Positions 52,547 to 62,455 of a DNA stretch of 64,000 nucleotides are shown one piece after another (position 1 is the first letter of the stretch; each line of letters opens with the position of its first letter). Position numbers and translations under genes: made by a program. The notes under the pieces are model-generated. The model searched no databases, was not told where the DNA came from, and worked only from the letters and a program-made list of their open reading frames with translations. Source of the DNA: Kuafuiihalomonas sp964473255 (GTDB lineage Bacteria > Myxococcota > Kuafuiibacteriia > Kuafuiibacteriales > Kuafuiibacteriaceae); assembly GCA_964473255.1 (NCBI GenBank), contig CAYYOT010000007.1, positions 47,914 to 111,913 on the forward strand, written 5' to 3'.

Positions 52547-55500
52547 ATGACCCATGGGCCCGAGCTGGAACCCGATCAGGAGTCTATTCCGCCGTCGGTC
52601 GTCGCCGATGAGCCGCAGAATGCACTTCCGGAGCTGCCGGAGGTAGGCGCCTCGACGGATGTTTCTCCGTTCGAGGCGAGGGCATCGGCCGCCACCGAGG
52701 ATTGGCTTCGCCAGGTCGAGACCTACGAGCGCGAAGTCCGGGCGCAGCCCGACGAGGCGAAGGCAGCGCTGATCCACTTGGAGATCGGTCGCATTCACGA
52801 AGAGCACCTCGGTCAGGTGCGGGCCGCGGCCGATTCCTATCAGCGGGCGTTCAACCTGAACCCCAAAGAGCCCACCGTCCTCCACGCGTGTCGCCGACTC
52901 TTTGGCATCGCCGGCCAATGGAAAATGGTCGCGCAGATGATCCAGCACGAGGCCGATGCCACGGAAGATCTCGAGCAAAAAGCCATGCTGCTGGCCGAAA
53001 TGGGGATGGTGCTCGAAGACCGCGCGGGCGACACCGAGGGAGCGATTCGAGCCTTTCGGCGCGCCCTCGAGCATTGGTCGGCCGAGCCGCTGGCGATTTC
53101 CGCGTTGGAGCGGCTTCATCTGTTTCAGCATCAGTATGAAGAACTGCTGCGACTGTACGAGCGCGCGCTGGAGACGGAGGAGAGTCCGGGCCGGCGTCTA
53201 CCGATTCTGGTATCGGCGGCACAGCTCGCCGAAGACCGGCTCGACGCTCCCGAGCGAGCCATCAAGCATTATCGGGATGTCTTGGAGCTCGACCCGAGCA
53301 ATGGACTGGCGCTCTCCGCCTTGCGTCGTTTGACCCACCGCGCGGGGCGCTGGAACGAGTTCGTCGACGCGCTCACGAGGTCTCACGAGCACACGCAAGA
53401 TCCGGAGACGGCCTCGCAGTTCCTGGTCTCCGCGGCCCGGACGCAGGATGAGCGTCTGCGTCAGCCAGACCGAGCGCTTCAGTCGCTCCTTTCCGCTCTG
53501 GAGCTCACGCCGAACGACCTGGGCGTACTGCAGGAGATCGAGACGCTCTATGAGCGCAATCGACGGTATGAAGATGTCGCCAAAGTCTTGAGGAGGCAGC
53601 TCAACGTGAGCTCGGAGCCGCGGCAGCGGGTACCGATTCTCTACAAGTTGGGGGGGCTTCTCGAGGACGTCTTGGACAACCAGGACGAGGCCCTCGACTG
53701 CTACCGCGAGGCGGTTCGCCTCATGGCCACCCATGTACCCGCGCGCCAGGCCCTGGGGCGGCTGTACGAGAAACAAGAGATGTGGTCGGACCTCGCCGAG
53801 CTCTTCGAGATGGAGATCGGTCTCGAGGAAGACGACGCGGGAAAGGTCACCAAACTCTTCAAGCTCGCGGAGCTTCTCGACGCGCGACTGAACGACGAGA
53901 AGCGCGCCACCACGGTGCTGCGGGAGCTCATCTCCATTCGTCCCGACTATCAGCCGGCTCGCAAGTATGTGGAGCAGCTCCTACAGCGGCGCGAGGACTG
54001 GTCGGAGCTCACGCGCTTCTATCATGAGGAGCTCGAGCTCACCGAAGACACCGAGCAAAAGATCTTCTTGCTGGGGCGCATCGGGATCATCGCCGAAGAA
54101 AAAGCCGATGACCTGGAGACGGCCCAACAGGCCTATCGTCGGATCCTGGAGCTTTCTCCAGGACATCTCAATGCCATCCGAACGCTCGCGCGCATCGCCA
54201 CCAAGCGCGAGGCCTGGTCGGAGGCGCTGCAGATGTTCGAACAGGAGGCGGAGGCCACCGAAGATCAGCAAGAGCTGGTTTCGATCTTCTACCGCGCGGG
54301 AGTGGTGACGGAAGAGCGGCTCCAGGATGTCGAAGGGGCCATGGAGCGCTACCAAAAGGCGCTGGCTCTGAATCCCACTTATCTTCCCGCGCTGCGTAGT
54401 CTGGGGCGGATCTTCGGCCGGCAGGGGCGGTGGGATGATCTGGCTCAGATGTTCGAGCGTGAACTGGAGGTCACGCGTTCGCCAGAACAGCAGATCGCTT
54501 TGCTCTTCCGGCTCGCCGACGTCCAGATACAACATCTCAAGGACGACGCGCGAGCGGCACCACTTCTGGAACGCGTCTTGGAACTCGACCCGGAGAGTCA
54601 ACCAGCACTGCGGGGGCTGGCCGCCATCCACGAGCGAAATCAGGATGGCGAGAAGCTGGTCGACGTTCTCCTGCGGGAAGCCGAAACTCGCAAGGATCCC
54701 AAGGAGCGGGCCAAGTCGCTGCTTCGGGTTGCCGAACTTTGCGAAGAGAAGCTCGACCGAAGCGATCGCGCAGCCGAGCTCTTCGAGGACGTCATCCGTA
54801 CGGGGTACGGCGTCGATACCTCGCTCATGGCGCTGGTTCGCATCTACTCCGCAGCAGAGATGTGGAATCACCTCAGTCGCGCGCTGAAAGCCGGCTACGA
54901 TCACGCGGCGGACGACGCGTCGCGAGCCGCCATCTTGGTGAGGTGTGCGGAGGTTGCTGCCGATCGGCTGCACAATCTGGATAATGCGGCTGACTACCTC
55001 GAGCAGGCGCTCAGCTACGACCGCAGTAACCGGGCAATCCTGGCCCAGCTCGAGCGTGTCTCCATGGCGCGTCGCGACTGGCCGCGGGCGCTATCCGTGA
55101 TGGAGCAGCTCGCGGAAACCGAGCAGGACCCGCGCATGTTCGCCGCTCGCCAGATTCAGATTGCCAAGGTGAAGGAGCAGCAGCTCGACCCCCCGCAGTC
55201 GGGCTCGGAGAACCTCCGGCTGGCATTGGACCGCGTCCCCGATCACCCCGTGGCTTTGCGGGCCATGGAGCTCGCGTATCTGCGAGCTCAGAACTGGGAC
55301 GGTCTCGTGGCTTTATACCAGCGCGAGGCCATGGTCAGTCCCACGGCGCGGGAGCGAGCGACGCTCTACTGCAAGGCCGGCGAGCTGGCCGAGGAGCAGC
55401 TCGGCGACGATGAGATCGCGGTGACCTGCTTCGACGCCGCGCTCGCTCAAGTCGACGACTATGTCCCGGCGCTGCGAGGACGACGACGGGTCGCCGAGCG

Positions 55501-57643
55501 TCAGGAAGACCCTTCGACGGCACTCCAGTGCATCCAGGCCGAGGGTGAAGCCACGGTCGAGCCCGAGCGGGCACGCGACCTCCTGTTCGAAGCGGGCGAG
55601 GTCTACCAGGACCGATTCAAGGACATCGAGTCGGCCGTGTCGGCTTTCGAAGGCGTCCTGAAGCGCAGTCCGGACCACGAGCCGTCGTTCTCGAGACTCG
55701 AAGCCATCTACCTGGAGGAGGGCCGATTGGCCGAACTCGTCGGCCTGTATCGTACGCGTGCTTCCGCCATCACCGATAGCGAGGAGCAGGCCAAGCTGCT
55801 GTTCGATGCGGGACGGGTCGCCGAGGACGAGCTCTCGGACCCCGACCTTGCCGTACAGCTGTACTCGCAAGCGCTGGACGAGGACCGGATGAACGCCGCC
55901 GCCTTGGGCCGGCTGGCGCCACTGCATTTCCAGCGTCAGGAGTGGGACCAGGCCCTCGAGGTCGCGCCACGCACGTTGGCGGTAACCAAGGAGCCCGAAG
56001 TCAAGCTGTCGGTCCTGAAGGGTCTGGGCACGATCTACCAAGAGCATCGCGTCGACCTGGTGAAGGCCGTTCAGTCATTTCAGGCCGCTCTCCAGATCGC
56101 TCCCACCGACGTCGATTCGCTCCGGCGGCTCACCGCCTTGTACAAGGAGGCCCAAGACTGGACGTCGGCCGTCAACGTGTTGATCCGCCTGACCGAGGCG
56201 ACGCCCGATGCCCGGGAGCGGGTCGCGACGCTCCTGCAGCTGGGGGAGATCTACGAGCAGGGGTCGTCCGACTTGAACAACGCCATTCTCGCCTATCGTA
56301 CGGCGCTGGAAGTCGATCCCGCCAATCAGGTCGCGATCCTCCGCTTGTCCGACCTGTATGAGCGAAAGGAAGACTGGCCGGAGCTGGCCAAGATCACGAA
56401 CGCGTACGTGGGTACGCTGCCGCCAGACCAAAAATACAAGGCGGCACCGCTTCATCTCAAAGTCGCCGACGTCTACGAGATGCGTCTGCGCGACGACAAT
56501 CGCGCCATCGAGTCGCTGCGTCGCGCGCTGGAGGTGAAGCCGGACGAGACCCGGGCCCTGGAGCGTCTCGCAAAGCTGTACGCGAAAGTTCCGGACACCC
56601 ACCCTCAAGCGATCGACGCTCATCGACGGCTGCTGCGCATCCATCCGTTCCGCGTAGCCAGCTATCGAGAGATGTACTGGATGTTCGAGCGACGGGGTGA
56701 GTACGACAAGGCCTTCGTCGCGGCGGAGATCTTGGTGTTCCTTCGGGGGCCCAACCAAGAAGAAGAAGACTACTACGAGCTGCACAAGTCGAAGGTTGCA
56801 CCCCGCGCAGAGGGAAAGCTCGCGACCCGCGAGCATGGTCGCTGGGTCGTGCATCCCGATGAACGCGGGCCGCTGCGGGCCTTGTTCGAGCTGATCAGTC
56901 CCGAGCTCGGTAAGACATGGCCCGGAGATCTCAGCCCCTACGAGCTCAATCCTCGGACGGACCGTCACGGCCCGCGCTCGGATAACCTGGTTCGCAAGCT
57001 GGCCGACGAGCTGGGGACGGTCCTGCAGGCGCCCCCTTTCGATCTGTGGACGTCGCAGAAGGAAGGCACTTCGGTGGCGCTCGAAAACGAGAAGCCTCCG
57101 GCCCTGATCGTGGGGGCTCAGTTCGGACGACGACTGCAAGAGCCCGACCAGCGCTTCTTGTTGTCGCGGGAGCTCGAGCGGCTCAAGGGTGGGCACGCGC
57201 TGGTCAAAATGCTGACGGCCACGGAGCTCGACGCTCTGCTGTGGACGGTCGGTTCGCTCGTCCGCCCCGAAGTTCGTTCCCAGGCCGACCCCGCCGCGAT
57301 GGAAGCGATTCAGCGCCGCCTTGGTCGGAGCTTGTCTCGCCTGCGAAAGCCGCTGGAGGACGTCGCGACCCAGCTCGTTGCAACCCCGCTCGACTTGGGT
57401 CGCTACCGCTCGGCCCTCGTACACACCGCGAATCGTGCGGGTCTGGTGATGACCAACGACGTCGCCGTAGCCGTACGCAACATCGCCAAGCGATATCCGG
57501 AGATCCGCCCCGTCTGGCGCGACCCGGCAGGAGCGGAGGAGACCGTGGGCCAGATACCCGAAGTCCGGGAGCTTTTGGCTTTCGCGGTGAGTGAGGAGTA
57601 CTTTGCTGCGCGCACGCGACTCGGCTTTTCCATCCAGACGTGA
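52547..57643 (+). CDS. Giant tetratricopeptide-repeat protein
   Basis: A 1698-residue protein without a signal peptide. From about residue 50 to 1400 it is a continuous array of TPR-type helical pairs, for instance AIRAFRRALEHWSAEPLAI, AIKHYRDVLELDPSNGLAL, AMERYQKALALNPTYLPAL and AILAYRTALEVDPANQVAI, roughly one unit each 35-40 residues. The last 300 residues are different (EELVYR-free helical region with LTATELDALLWTVGS and TANRAGLVMTNDVAVAVRNI), a tail also seen in other large deltaproteobacterial TPR proteins. Such proteins act as scaffolds; the partner is unknown. It is followed by a membrane protein gene after 66 bases. Confidence 0.88.
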   Translation: MTHGPELEPDQESIPPSVVADEPQNALPELPEVGASTDVSPFEARASAATEDWLRQVETYEREVRAQPDEAKAALIHLEIGRIHEEHLGQVRAAADSYQRAFNLNPKEPTVLHACRRLFGIAGQWKMVAQMIQHEADATEDLEQKAMLLAEMGMVLEDRAGDTEGAIRAFRRALEHWSAEPLAISALERLHLFQHQYEELLRLYERALETEESPGRRLPILVSAAQLAEDRLDAPERAIKHYRDVLELDPSNGLALSALRRLTHRAGRWNEFVDALTRSHEHTQDPETASQFLVSAARTQDERLRQPDRALQSLLSALELTPNDLGVLQEIETLYERNRRYEDVAKVLRRQLNVSSEPRQRVPILYKLGGLLEDVLDNQDEALDCYREAVRLMATHVPARQALGRLYEKQEMWSDLAELFEMEIGLEEDDAGKVTKLFKLAELLDARLNDEKRATTVLRELISIRPDYQPARKYVEQLLQRREDWSELTRFYHEELELTEDTEQKIFLLGRIGIIAEEKADDLETAQQAYRRILELSPGHLNAIRTLARIATKREAWSEALQMFEQEAEATEDQQELVSIFYRAGVVTEERLQDVEGAMERYQKALALNPTYLPALRSLGRIFGRQGRWDDLAQMFERELEVTRSPEQQIALLFRLADVQIQHLKDDARAAPLLERVLELDPESQPALRGLAAIHERNQDGEKLVDVLLREAETRKDPKERAKSLLRVAELCEEKLDRSDRAAELFEDVIRTGYGVDTSLMALVRIYSAAEMWNHLSRALKAGYDHAADDASRAAILVRCAEVAADRLHNLDNAADYLEQALSYDRSNRAILAQLERVSMARRDWPRALSVMEQLAETEQDPRMFAARQIQIAKVKEQQLDPPQSGSENLRLALDRVPDHPVALRAMELAYLRAQNWDGLVALYQREAMVSPTARERATLYCKAGELAEEQLGDDEIAVTCFDAALAQVDDYVPALRGRRRVAERQEDPSTALQCIQAEGEATVEPERARDLLFEAGEVYQDRFKDIESAVSAFEGVLKRSPDHEPSFSRLEAIYLEEGRLAELVGLYRTRASAITDSEEQAKLLFDAGRVAEDELSDPDLAVQLYSQALDEDRMNAAALGRLAPLHFQRQEWDQALEVAPRTLAVTKEPEVKLSVLKGLGTIYQEHRVDLVKAVQSFQAALQIAPTDVDSLRRLTALYKEAQDWTSAVNVLIRLTEATPDARERVATLLQLGEIYEQGSSDLNNAILAYRTALEVDPANQVAILRLSDLYERKEDWPELAKITNAYVGTLPPDQKYKAAPLHLKVADVYEMRLRDDNRAIESLRRALEVKPDETRALERLAKLYAKVPDTHPQAIDAHRRLLRIHPFRVASYREMYWMFERRGEYDKAFVAAEILVFLRGPNQEEEDYYELHKSKVAPRAEGKLATREHGRWVVHPDERGPLRALFELISPELGKTWPGDLSPYELNPRTDRHGPRSDNLVRKLADELGTVLQAPPFDLWTSQKEGTSVALENEKPPALIVGAQFGRRLQEPDQRFLLSRELERLKGGHALVKMLTATELDALLWTVGSLVRPEVRSQADPAAMEAIQRRLGRSLSRLRKPLEDVATQLVATPLDLGRYRSALVHTANRAGLVMTNDVAVAVRNIAKRYPEIRPVWRDPAGAEETVGQIPEVRELLAFAVSEEYFAARTRLGFSIQT

Positions 57644-57709
57644 GTTCGCGCCCATCGGCGACGGTTTCTTGCGAACAACACCAGCCCCTGACAGTGAATG
57701 TAGGTAGGA

Positions 57710-59653
57710 ATGCGACGTCTGATCTCCGTCATCCTTGCCGTCGGTGCGGTCGGGTTGCTGTTCGGACTCCTGCACCGGGAAGTCGCATCGTGGCTCTCCC
57801 CGAGTCTGGACCCGCTCCGGGAGCGTGAGGCGCGCTCTCGGGCTCAGGTCGTACTCCTGGAGCTGGAGGCGGAGATCTCGCGCCAGGTACGCGAGATCGT
57901 GGACGTCGGGGCTTGGACCGTACGCGCCCTCGAGAATCCGGCCGAAGCCGACCTCGCCGAGATCGCCGAGCAGGGCAGCCGACTGGTGGTGCCCGCGGCC
58001 GGCGTGACCGTCGTGGACGAAGATGGGAAGGTGGTCGCCAGTCGCGGTAGCGGTCCCGAGATGGGGCCGGAGGCCCGCGCTTCCCTGGCGCAAGGGCAGC
58101 AATATCTGCGGGCGGTCACGAAAGGCGAGCGGCGTCAGCTGGAGCTGTGGATTCCCCACGGGGGAGGCGCCGTCGGCATCCTCGCCGAGATCGCCCCGGA
58201 CACGCTGCCTCCGCCGATGTCGGGGGCTCGCGCCGAGTGGCGGCGCGACGCGACGGTGCTGGTTGATCGTGGGGCGCCGGTCGGCACGGAAGGGATCGTC
58301 GTGGAAGTCACACGGCCTGGCCCGGTGCAGGGCACGGTCTTGGTCGCGAGGGCCGCGGCCACGCCGGTCGAGCTGATCGATTCCCTGCAGAGGGCGGTGC
58401 TGTGGCTGGGCGTGGCCGTGGCGGGGATGATGTTCTTCGCCACGCTGCTGGTGCCGGGAGCCAAAGCTGCCCCGCCCCGCGCACCGGCCCAGCCGAGCCC
58501 GGCACCGCCGATGCCCCCCGCTCCGTCTCCACCCGCCACCGTGCCCGCCGTCCTGCCAGGAGCCCGGACGTCTCCCATCGGACGGGATGCCCAACCGGGT
58601 CCGCCGGCGACCGACCTACCGGCGGCCGACGAGCCCGCGGCCGACGAGCCGGCCGCCGCCCGTTCGACGCAGACCGAAGCGCCCGCCGCGAGCCACGATG
58701 AGCCACCGCCGAGCCCACCCGGCTTGGTCGACGGTCCGAGCCTGAGCGGCGACCTCAGCCCCACCTTCGCGGCGGCGGACGTCGGCCCCTCGCTCAGCGG
58801 GGACCTCCAGTCGGCGGACGAGACGCTGGTGCCGCCACCCGCCGGGTTGGTCAGCGGTCCGGATGAGCCGCTGGATGGAGCGCCCGAGTTCAGCGCAGCC
58901 GAAGCGAGCGAGATGCCGACCCCCGACCCGGCGTCGCCCGCCGCCTCCCCGAGCGAGATCGATGAGGGATGGGAGCCGGTGTCGATGGGACAGGGCGCCG
59001 CGGCTCCAGCGGCCCAGACCAGCATGCGCCAGCTGGACCCGGAGATGAGCTCGGGCGACGGAGCGTCCGCCGATTCTCCACCCGACGAGTTCGCCCGCTC
59101 GGCACCCCGACCGTGGGCCGAGGCCGTTCCCTCCCAGCCCGATGCCCCGGCGATGCAGCCCTTCCCGAACTTCGATGACCCCCCCGCGGAACCGATGTCC
59201 TCCGCCGCTCCTCGGATCCCGCCCCCCGGCGAGGCGCAAACCGAGGTGGGCCCGCGGCCGACCGAGCCCGCGCCCCGGGTCGGTTTCCGGTCGGAGTCCG
59301 CACTTACGGATGCAGTTAGGGAAGCGGGGCGAGTGGCCCAGGAGACCGGCGAGATCGCCCACGAAGCGCCGGAGCCGACCCCCCGCTCGGAAACCAGGTC
59401 GGAGGATCTTCCGGAGGTCTCGATGCCGAGGGACTCCTATGATGAAGCGCACTACCGCTCCGTCTACGAGGTCTTCCGCCACGCGCGGGCGGAGATCGGT
59501 GACCCGGTACAGTCGCTCACGTTCGAAGGATTCCGTCGTCGTTTGGAAACCAGCGAGCGATCGCTCCGCGCCAAGCATGCCTGTCGGCTCGTGCGTTTTC
59601 AGGTGCTGATCCGCGAGCAAAAAGTCACCCTGCGTCCCCAGCTGATCCGGTGA
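57710..59653 (+). CDS. Bitopic membrane protein with sensor-like domain and Pro-rich region
   Basis: A 647-residue protein of unknown function. TM1 is at about residues 4-20 (ISVILAVGAVGLLFGLL), an extracytoplasmic domain of about 200 residues reads like a PAS/Cache-type fold (VTVVDEDGKVVASRG), and TM2 is at about 225-250 (AVLWLGVAVAGMMFFATLL). A long Pro/Ala-rich disordered stretch with repeats (ADEPAADEPA; GPSLSGDL twice) leads to a compact C-terminal domain of about 75 residues (DEAHYRSVYEVFRHAR, LTFEGFRRRLETS, RLVRFQVLIREQKVTL), which resembles a C-terminal module of myxobacterial membrane proteins. A good ribosome site (AGGTAGGA) precedes the ATG. Confidence 0.78.
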   Translation: MRRLISVILAVGAVGLLFGLLHREVASWLSPSLDPLREREARSRAQVVLLELEAEISRQVREIVDVGAWTVRALENPAEADLAEIAEQGSRLVVPAAGVTVVDEDGKVVASRGSGPEMGPEARASLAQGQQYLRAVTKGERRQLELWIPHGGGAVGILAEIAPDTLPPPMSGARAEWRRDATVLVDRGAPVGTEGIVVEVTRPGPVQGTVLVARAAATPVELIDSLQRAVLWLGVAVAGMMFFATLLVPGAKAAPPRAPAQPSPAPPMPPAPSPPATVPAVLPGARTSPIGRDAQPGPPATDLPAADEPAADEPAAARSTQTEAPAASHDEPPPSPPGLVDGPSLSGDLSPTFAAADVGPSLSGDLQSADETLVPPPAGLVSGPDEPLDGAPEFSAAEASEMPTPDPASPAASPSEIDEGWEPVSMGQGAAAPAAQTSMRQLDPEMSSGDGASADSPPDEFARSAPRPWAEAVPSQPDAPAMQPFPNFDDPPAEPMSSAAPRIPPPGEAQTEVGPRPTEPAPRVGFRSESALTDAVREAGRVAQETGEIAHEAPEPTPRSETRSEDLPEVSMPRDSYDEAHYRSVYEVFRHARAEIGDPVQSLTFEGFRRRLETSERSLRAKHACRLVRFQVLIREQKVTLRPQLIR

Positions 59654-59732
59654 ATCCGGCCGCCGAAGGACTGTCGCTGCCGGCGATGTCGACCCGTCTC
59701 GAGGCCCGTGCTACCGCGATGGGCTTCGCGCG

Positions 59733-61445
59733 ATGCTGGTCCAGCTCTCGGTTCAAAACATCGCTCTCGTAGAGCGCGCCGAACTCGAGATCGACGAGGG
59801 CCTGACGGTCCTCACCGGAGAGACCGGGGCCGGCAAGTCGGTCCTCGTCCAGGCGGCGTCGCTGCTGCTCGGCGGTCGGGCCACCGCTGATCTGGTCCGC
59901 AGCGGGGCCTCGGAAGCGGTGGTCGAAGGGCTGTTTCGATTCGCGCCGGGTTCGGCCCTCGACCTCCGGCTCCAGGCTCGAGGCATCGAGGCCAGCGGCG
60001 GTGAGCTGCTCGTTCGCCGGACGGTGGGGGCCGGCCGAGCTCGGGTCCATCTGAATGGGCAGCTGGGCACGGTCGCCATGCTGCAGGACATCCTGCGCGG
60101 CCAGCTCGACGTGACCGGGCAGCACGAGCATGTTTCTCTCCTCCAGCCGGAGGTTCAGCTGGAGCTGGTGGATGCGTTCGGCGGGCTGCACGGTCAGGTG
60201 GCGGAGCTGACCGAGATCCATCGTCGCGTCGTCGGGTATCGAGCCATGCTCGAGGACCTCGACCAAGACGATGCCCGGCGGGCACAGCGGGAGGACTATC
60301 TCCAGTTTGCGCTGGATGAGCTACGAACGCTCGCCCCCCAGCCCGACGAGTTGGAGCAGCTCGAGCGTGAGCGGCGACGCCTCGGACATGCAGTGGAGCT
60401 ACAGCAGATGCTCACCGCTGTCGAAGCAGAGCTCTACTCGGCGGACGGCGCGGCCGTCGAAACGCTGGGGCGGGCCGAGCGACGGGTCCGCAAGGCGGCC
60501 GACCTGGATCCGACCCTGGTGGCGATCGCCGCCGGACTCGAGGACGCGCGGGTCCGTGTCGAAGATGTCGCCCAGTCGCTCAGCCGCGTGTGCCAGACGC
60601 TGGAAACGGACCCGGAGCGCCTCGAGCAGGTCGAAGAACGCGCGGACAATTTGCGCCGGGTGGCCCGGAAGTACGGGGGGACGGTCGAAGCGGCACTCGT
60701 CGCTCAGCGGGAGATGGAGGAAGAGCTCGACCGGCTCGAGCATGACGAGGCGCGTCGGGCCGACCTCGAATCGGCTCTGGAGGCCGACCTCGCTCGGCTC
60801 GACGCGGCGGCGAGGCGATTGACCGAAGCCCGGTCGGCCACGGCTCGGAGCCTGGAGAAGGCCGTGGTTCGAGAGCTCGGCGACCTGGCCATGGCGCCCG
60901 TCGAGGTTCACCTTCGTCTTCGGCCGATGAAGGAACCCGGACCCCGAGGGGCGGAATCCGTCGAGGTCGAAATCGCCCCCAACCCGAAGGAGCCTCCGAG
61001 GCCGCTTCGCCGGATCGCTTCCGGAGGCGAGCTGTCCCGCATATTGTTGGCGTTCAAGCGGGCGCTGGCCGACCGAGCGCCGGCCCAGTCGTACCTCTTC
61101 GACGAGATCGATACCGGGATCGGTGGGGCGGTGGCCGAAGTGCTGGGTCGTAAGCTTCGCGAGGTATCTCGGATGGGCCAGGTGATATGTGTGACGCATC
61201 TTCCGCAAGTGGCCGCTCAGGCTCACGCCCACGTCCTCGTCGAAAAGCATCCCGGCCCCGACGGACGGAGCATCACGCGTCTTCGGCGCCTCGAGCACGA
61301 CGACCGGGTCGGTGAGGTTGCTCGCATGTTGGGCGGCCTCGAGATCACGGCTGCGGTTCGCTCCGCGGCCGCCGAGATGCTCGAAGGCGGCAAGCACCGA
61401 CCGGCGGCGACAAAGGGCCGCCGCCGGGGACGGTCGATTCGTTGA
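59733..61445 (+). CDS. recN: DNA repair protein RecN
   Basis: SMC-like ATPase acting in double-strand-break repair, 570 residues. N-terminal Walker A GETGAGKSVLVQ, a coiled-coil middle (about 160-370, with the break region at LVAIAAGLEDARVRVEDV), and the C-terminal ATPase half with the signature RIASGGELSRILLAFK, Walker B YLFDEIDTGIGG and VICVTHLPQVAAQA. No LexA box was recognised upstream. The end of the gene contains a promoter for the next gene. Confidence 0.95.
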   Translation: MLVQLSVQNIALVERAELEIDEGLTVLTGETGAGKSVLVQAASLLLGGRATADLVRSGASEAVVEGLFRFAPGSALDLRLQARGIEASGGELLVRRTVGAGRARVHLNGQLGTVAMLQDILRGQLDVTGQHEHVSLLQPEVQLELVDAFGGLHGQVAELTEIHRRVVGYRAMLEDLDQDDARRAQREDYLQFALDELRTLAPQPDELEQLERERRRLGHAVELQQMLTAVEAELYSADGAAVETLGRAERRVRKAADLDPTLVAIAAGLEDARVRVEDVAQSLSRVCQTLETDPERLEQVEERADNLRRVARKYGGTVEAALVAQREMEEELDRLEHDEARRADLESALEADLARLDAAARRLTEARSATARSLEKAVVRELGDLAMAPVEVHLRLRPMKEPGPRGAESVEVEIAPNPKEPPRPLRRIASGGELSRILLAFKRALADRAPAQSYLFDEIDTGIGGAVAEVLGRKLREVSRMGQVICVTHLPQVAAQAHAHVLVEKHPGPDGRSITRLRRLEHDDRVGEVARMLGGLEITAAVRSAAAEMLEGGKHRPAATKGRRRGRSIR

Positions 61446-61471
61446 AACGTAAGCCCTAACCTGTCTAGTAT
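61442..61471 (+). promoter_or_regulatory. Promoter of the PP2C phosphatase gene
   Basis: TTGAAA (61442-61447, five of six), 18-base spacer, TAGTAT (61466-61471, four of six). The -35 overlaps the recN stop codon. A GAGGAAG stretch (61475-61481) follows, about 12 bases before the GTG start. One of the better consensus matches in the window. Confidence 0.5.
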
Positions 61472-61492
61472 TCCGAGGAAGCGGGCTCTTGG

Positions 61493-62272
61493 GTGGGTGA
61501 GAAGCGCCTCAACATACTGTCTTTCGGCCTGACCGACGTCGGAATGCGGCGCGATCACAACGAGGACAACTACCTCGTGGACGACGATCAGCATCTGTAC
61601 GTCGTCGCCGACGGTATGGGCGGTCACCTCGGCGGAGAGATGGCTTCCAAGCTCGCGGTGACGACCATCAGCAGCTCGGTGCATGAAGATCGACGGGCCG
61701 TCGTCAACGGCAGCACGTACCGCGGTCCCATCGAGAAGCATCCGGCGCTCATGATGCTGCCCACTGCCGTGAAGCGAGCTTGCGCTGCGATCTTCCACAA
61801 GGCGCAGGCCGAGCCCGAGCTTCAGGGCATGGGCACCACGGTGACCGGCCTTACCTTCGTCGGTGACTACGCGTTCTTCGGTCACGTGGGCGACAGTCGG
61901 GCCTATCTCATTCGCGACGGCCACATCGAGCAGCTGTCCGACGACCACTCGCTGGTGAACGAGCAACTCAAGGCAGGCCTGATAACCCCCGAGCAGGCGC
62001 GGATGAGTCGCTTCAAGCACATCATCACCCGGAGCGTCGGTTTCGAGGAGGACGTCGCCGTCGATACCATGGTCGTCCCGGTGGAGGAGGGCGACCTCTA
62101 CGTTCTCTGCAGCGACGGGCTCGCCAATCTGGTGTCCACCCTGGAGATCCGGGACACGATCTACGACCACTTCCTGCGCGACGCCCCCCGGGCCCTGATC
62201 GCTCTCGCCAACGAGCGCGGCGGGGACGACAACATCACGGTCGTCGTTGCCTACGTGAACGGCAGCGACTGA
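61493..62272 (+). CDS. PP2C-family protein serine/threonine phosphatase
   Basis: Metal-dependent phosphatase of the Stp/PrpC type, 259 residues, soluble. All key motifs are seen: RRDHNEDNYLV at the N-terminus, ADGMGGHLGGE (metal-binding Asp), GDSRAYL, CSDGLANLV and GGDDNITVVV. Such phosphatases reverse Hanks-type kinase phosphorylation; a Hanks kinase lies at the other end of the window, but no direct link is shown. Starts at GTG. The 183 bases to the next gene hold no clear signal. Confidence 0.94.
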   Translation: MGEKRLNILSFGLTDVGMRRDHNEDNYLVDDDQHLYVVADGMGGHLGGEMASKLAVTTISSSVHEDRRAVVNGSTYRGPIEKHPALMMLPTAVKRACAAIFHKAQAEPELQGMGTTVTGLTFVGDYAFFGHVGDSRAYLIRDGHIEQLSDDHSLVNEQLKAGLITPEQARMSRFKHIITRSVGFEEDVAVDTMVVPVEEGDLYVLCSDGLANLVSTLEIRDTIYDHFLRDAPRALIALANERGGDDNITVVVAYVNGSD

Positions 62273-62455
62273 GCTCGCCGCGGGCCTCCGGCTCGTGCTG
62301 GCGCCGCGATCCACACGGAACCATCGAGTGGTTAGAGGAACGACTTCCCGCTGGGGCGAAACGACTGAGAACTTGCCCTGGTCCGCGATCTATGAATCCT
62401 ACGAGACGGAAGTGGAATCAGGGGATCCACAAGAGCAGAAACGAGTGGTCCGACA

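Noticed and set aside
56075..58594. 839-codon antisense frame crossing the TPR and membrane protein genes
   Set aside because: Crosses two clear plus-strand genes and their gap; low-complexity composition.
58616..58870. Short internal repeats (ADEPA, GPSLSGDL) in the Pro-rich membrane protein
   Set aside because: Low-complexity coding repeats, not a separate repeat element.
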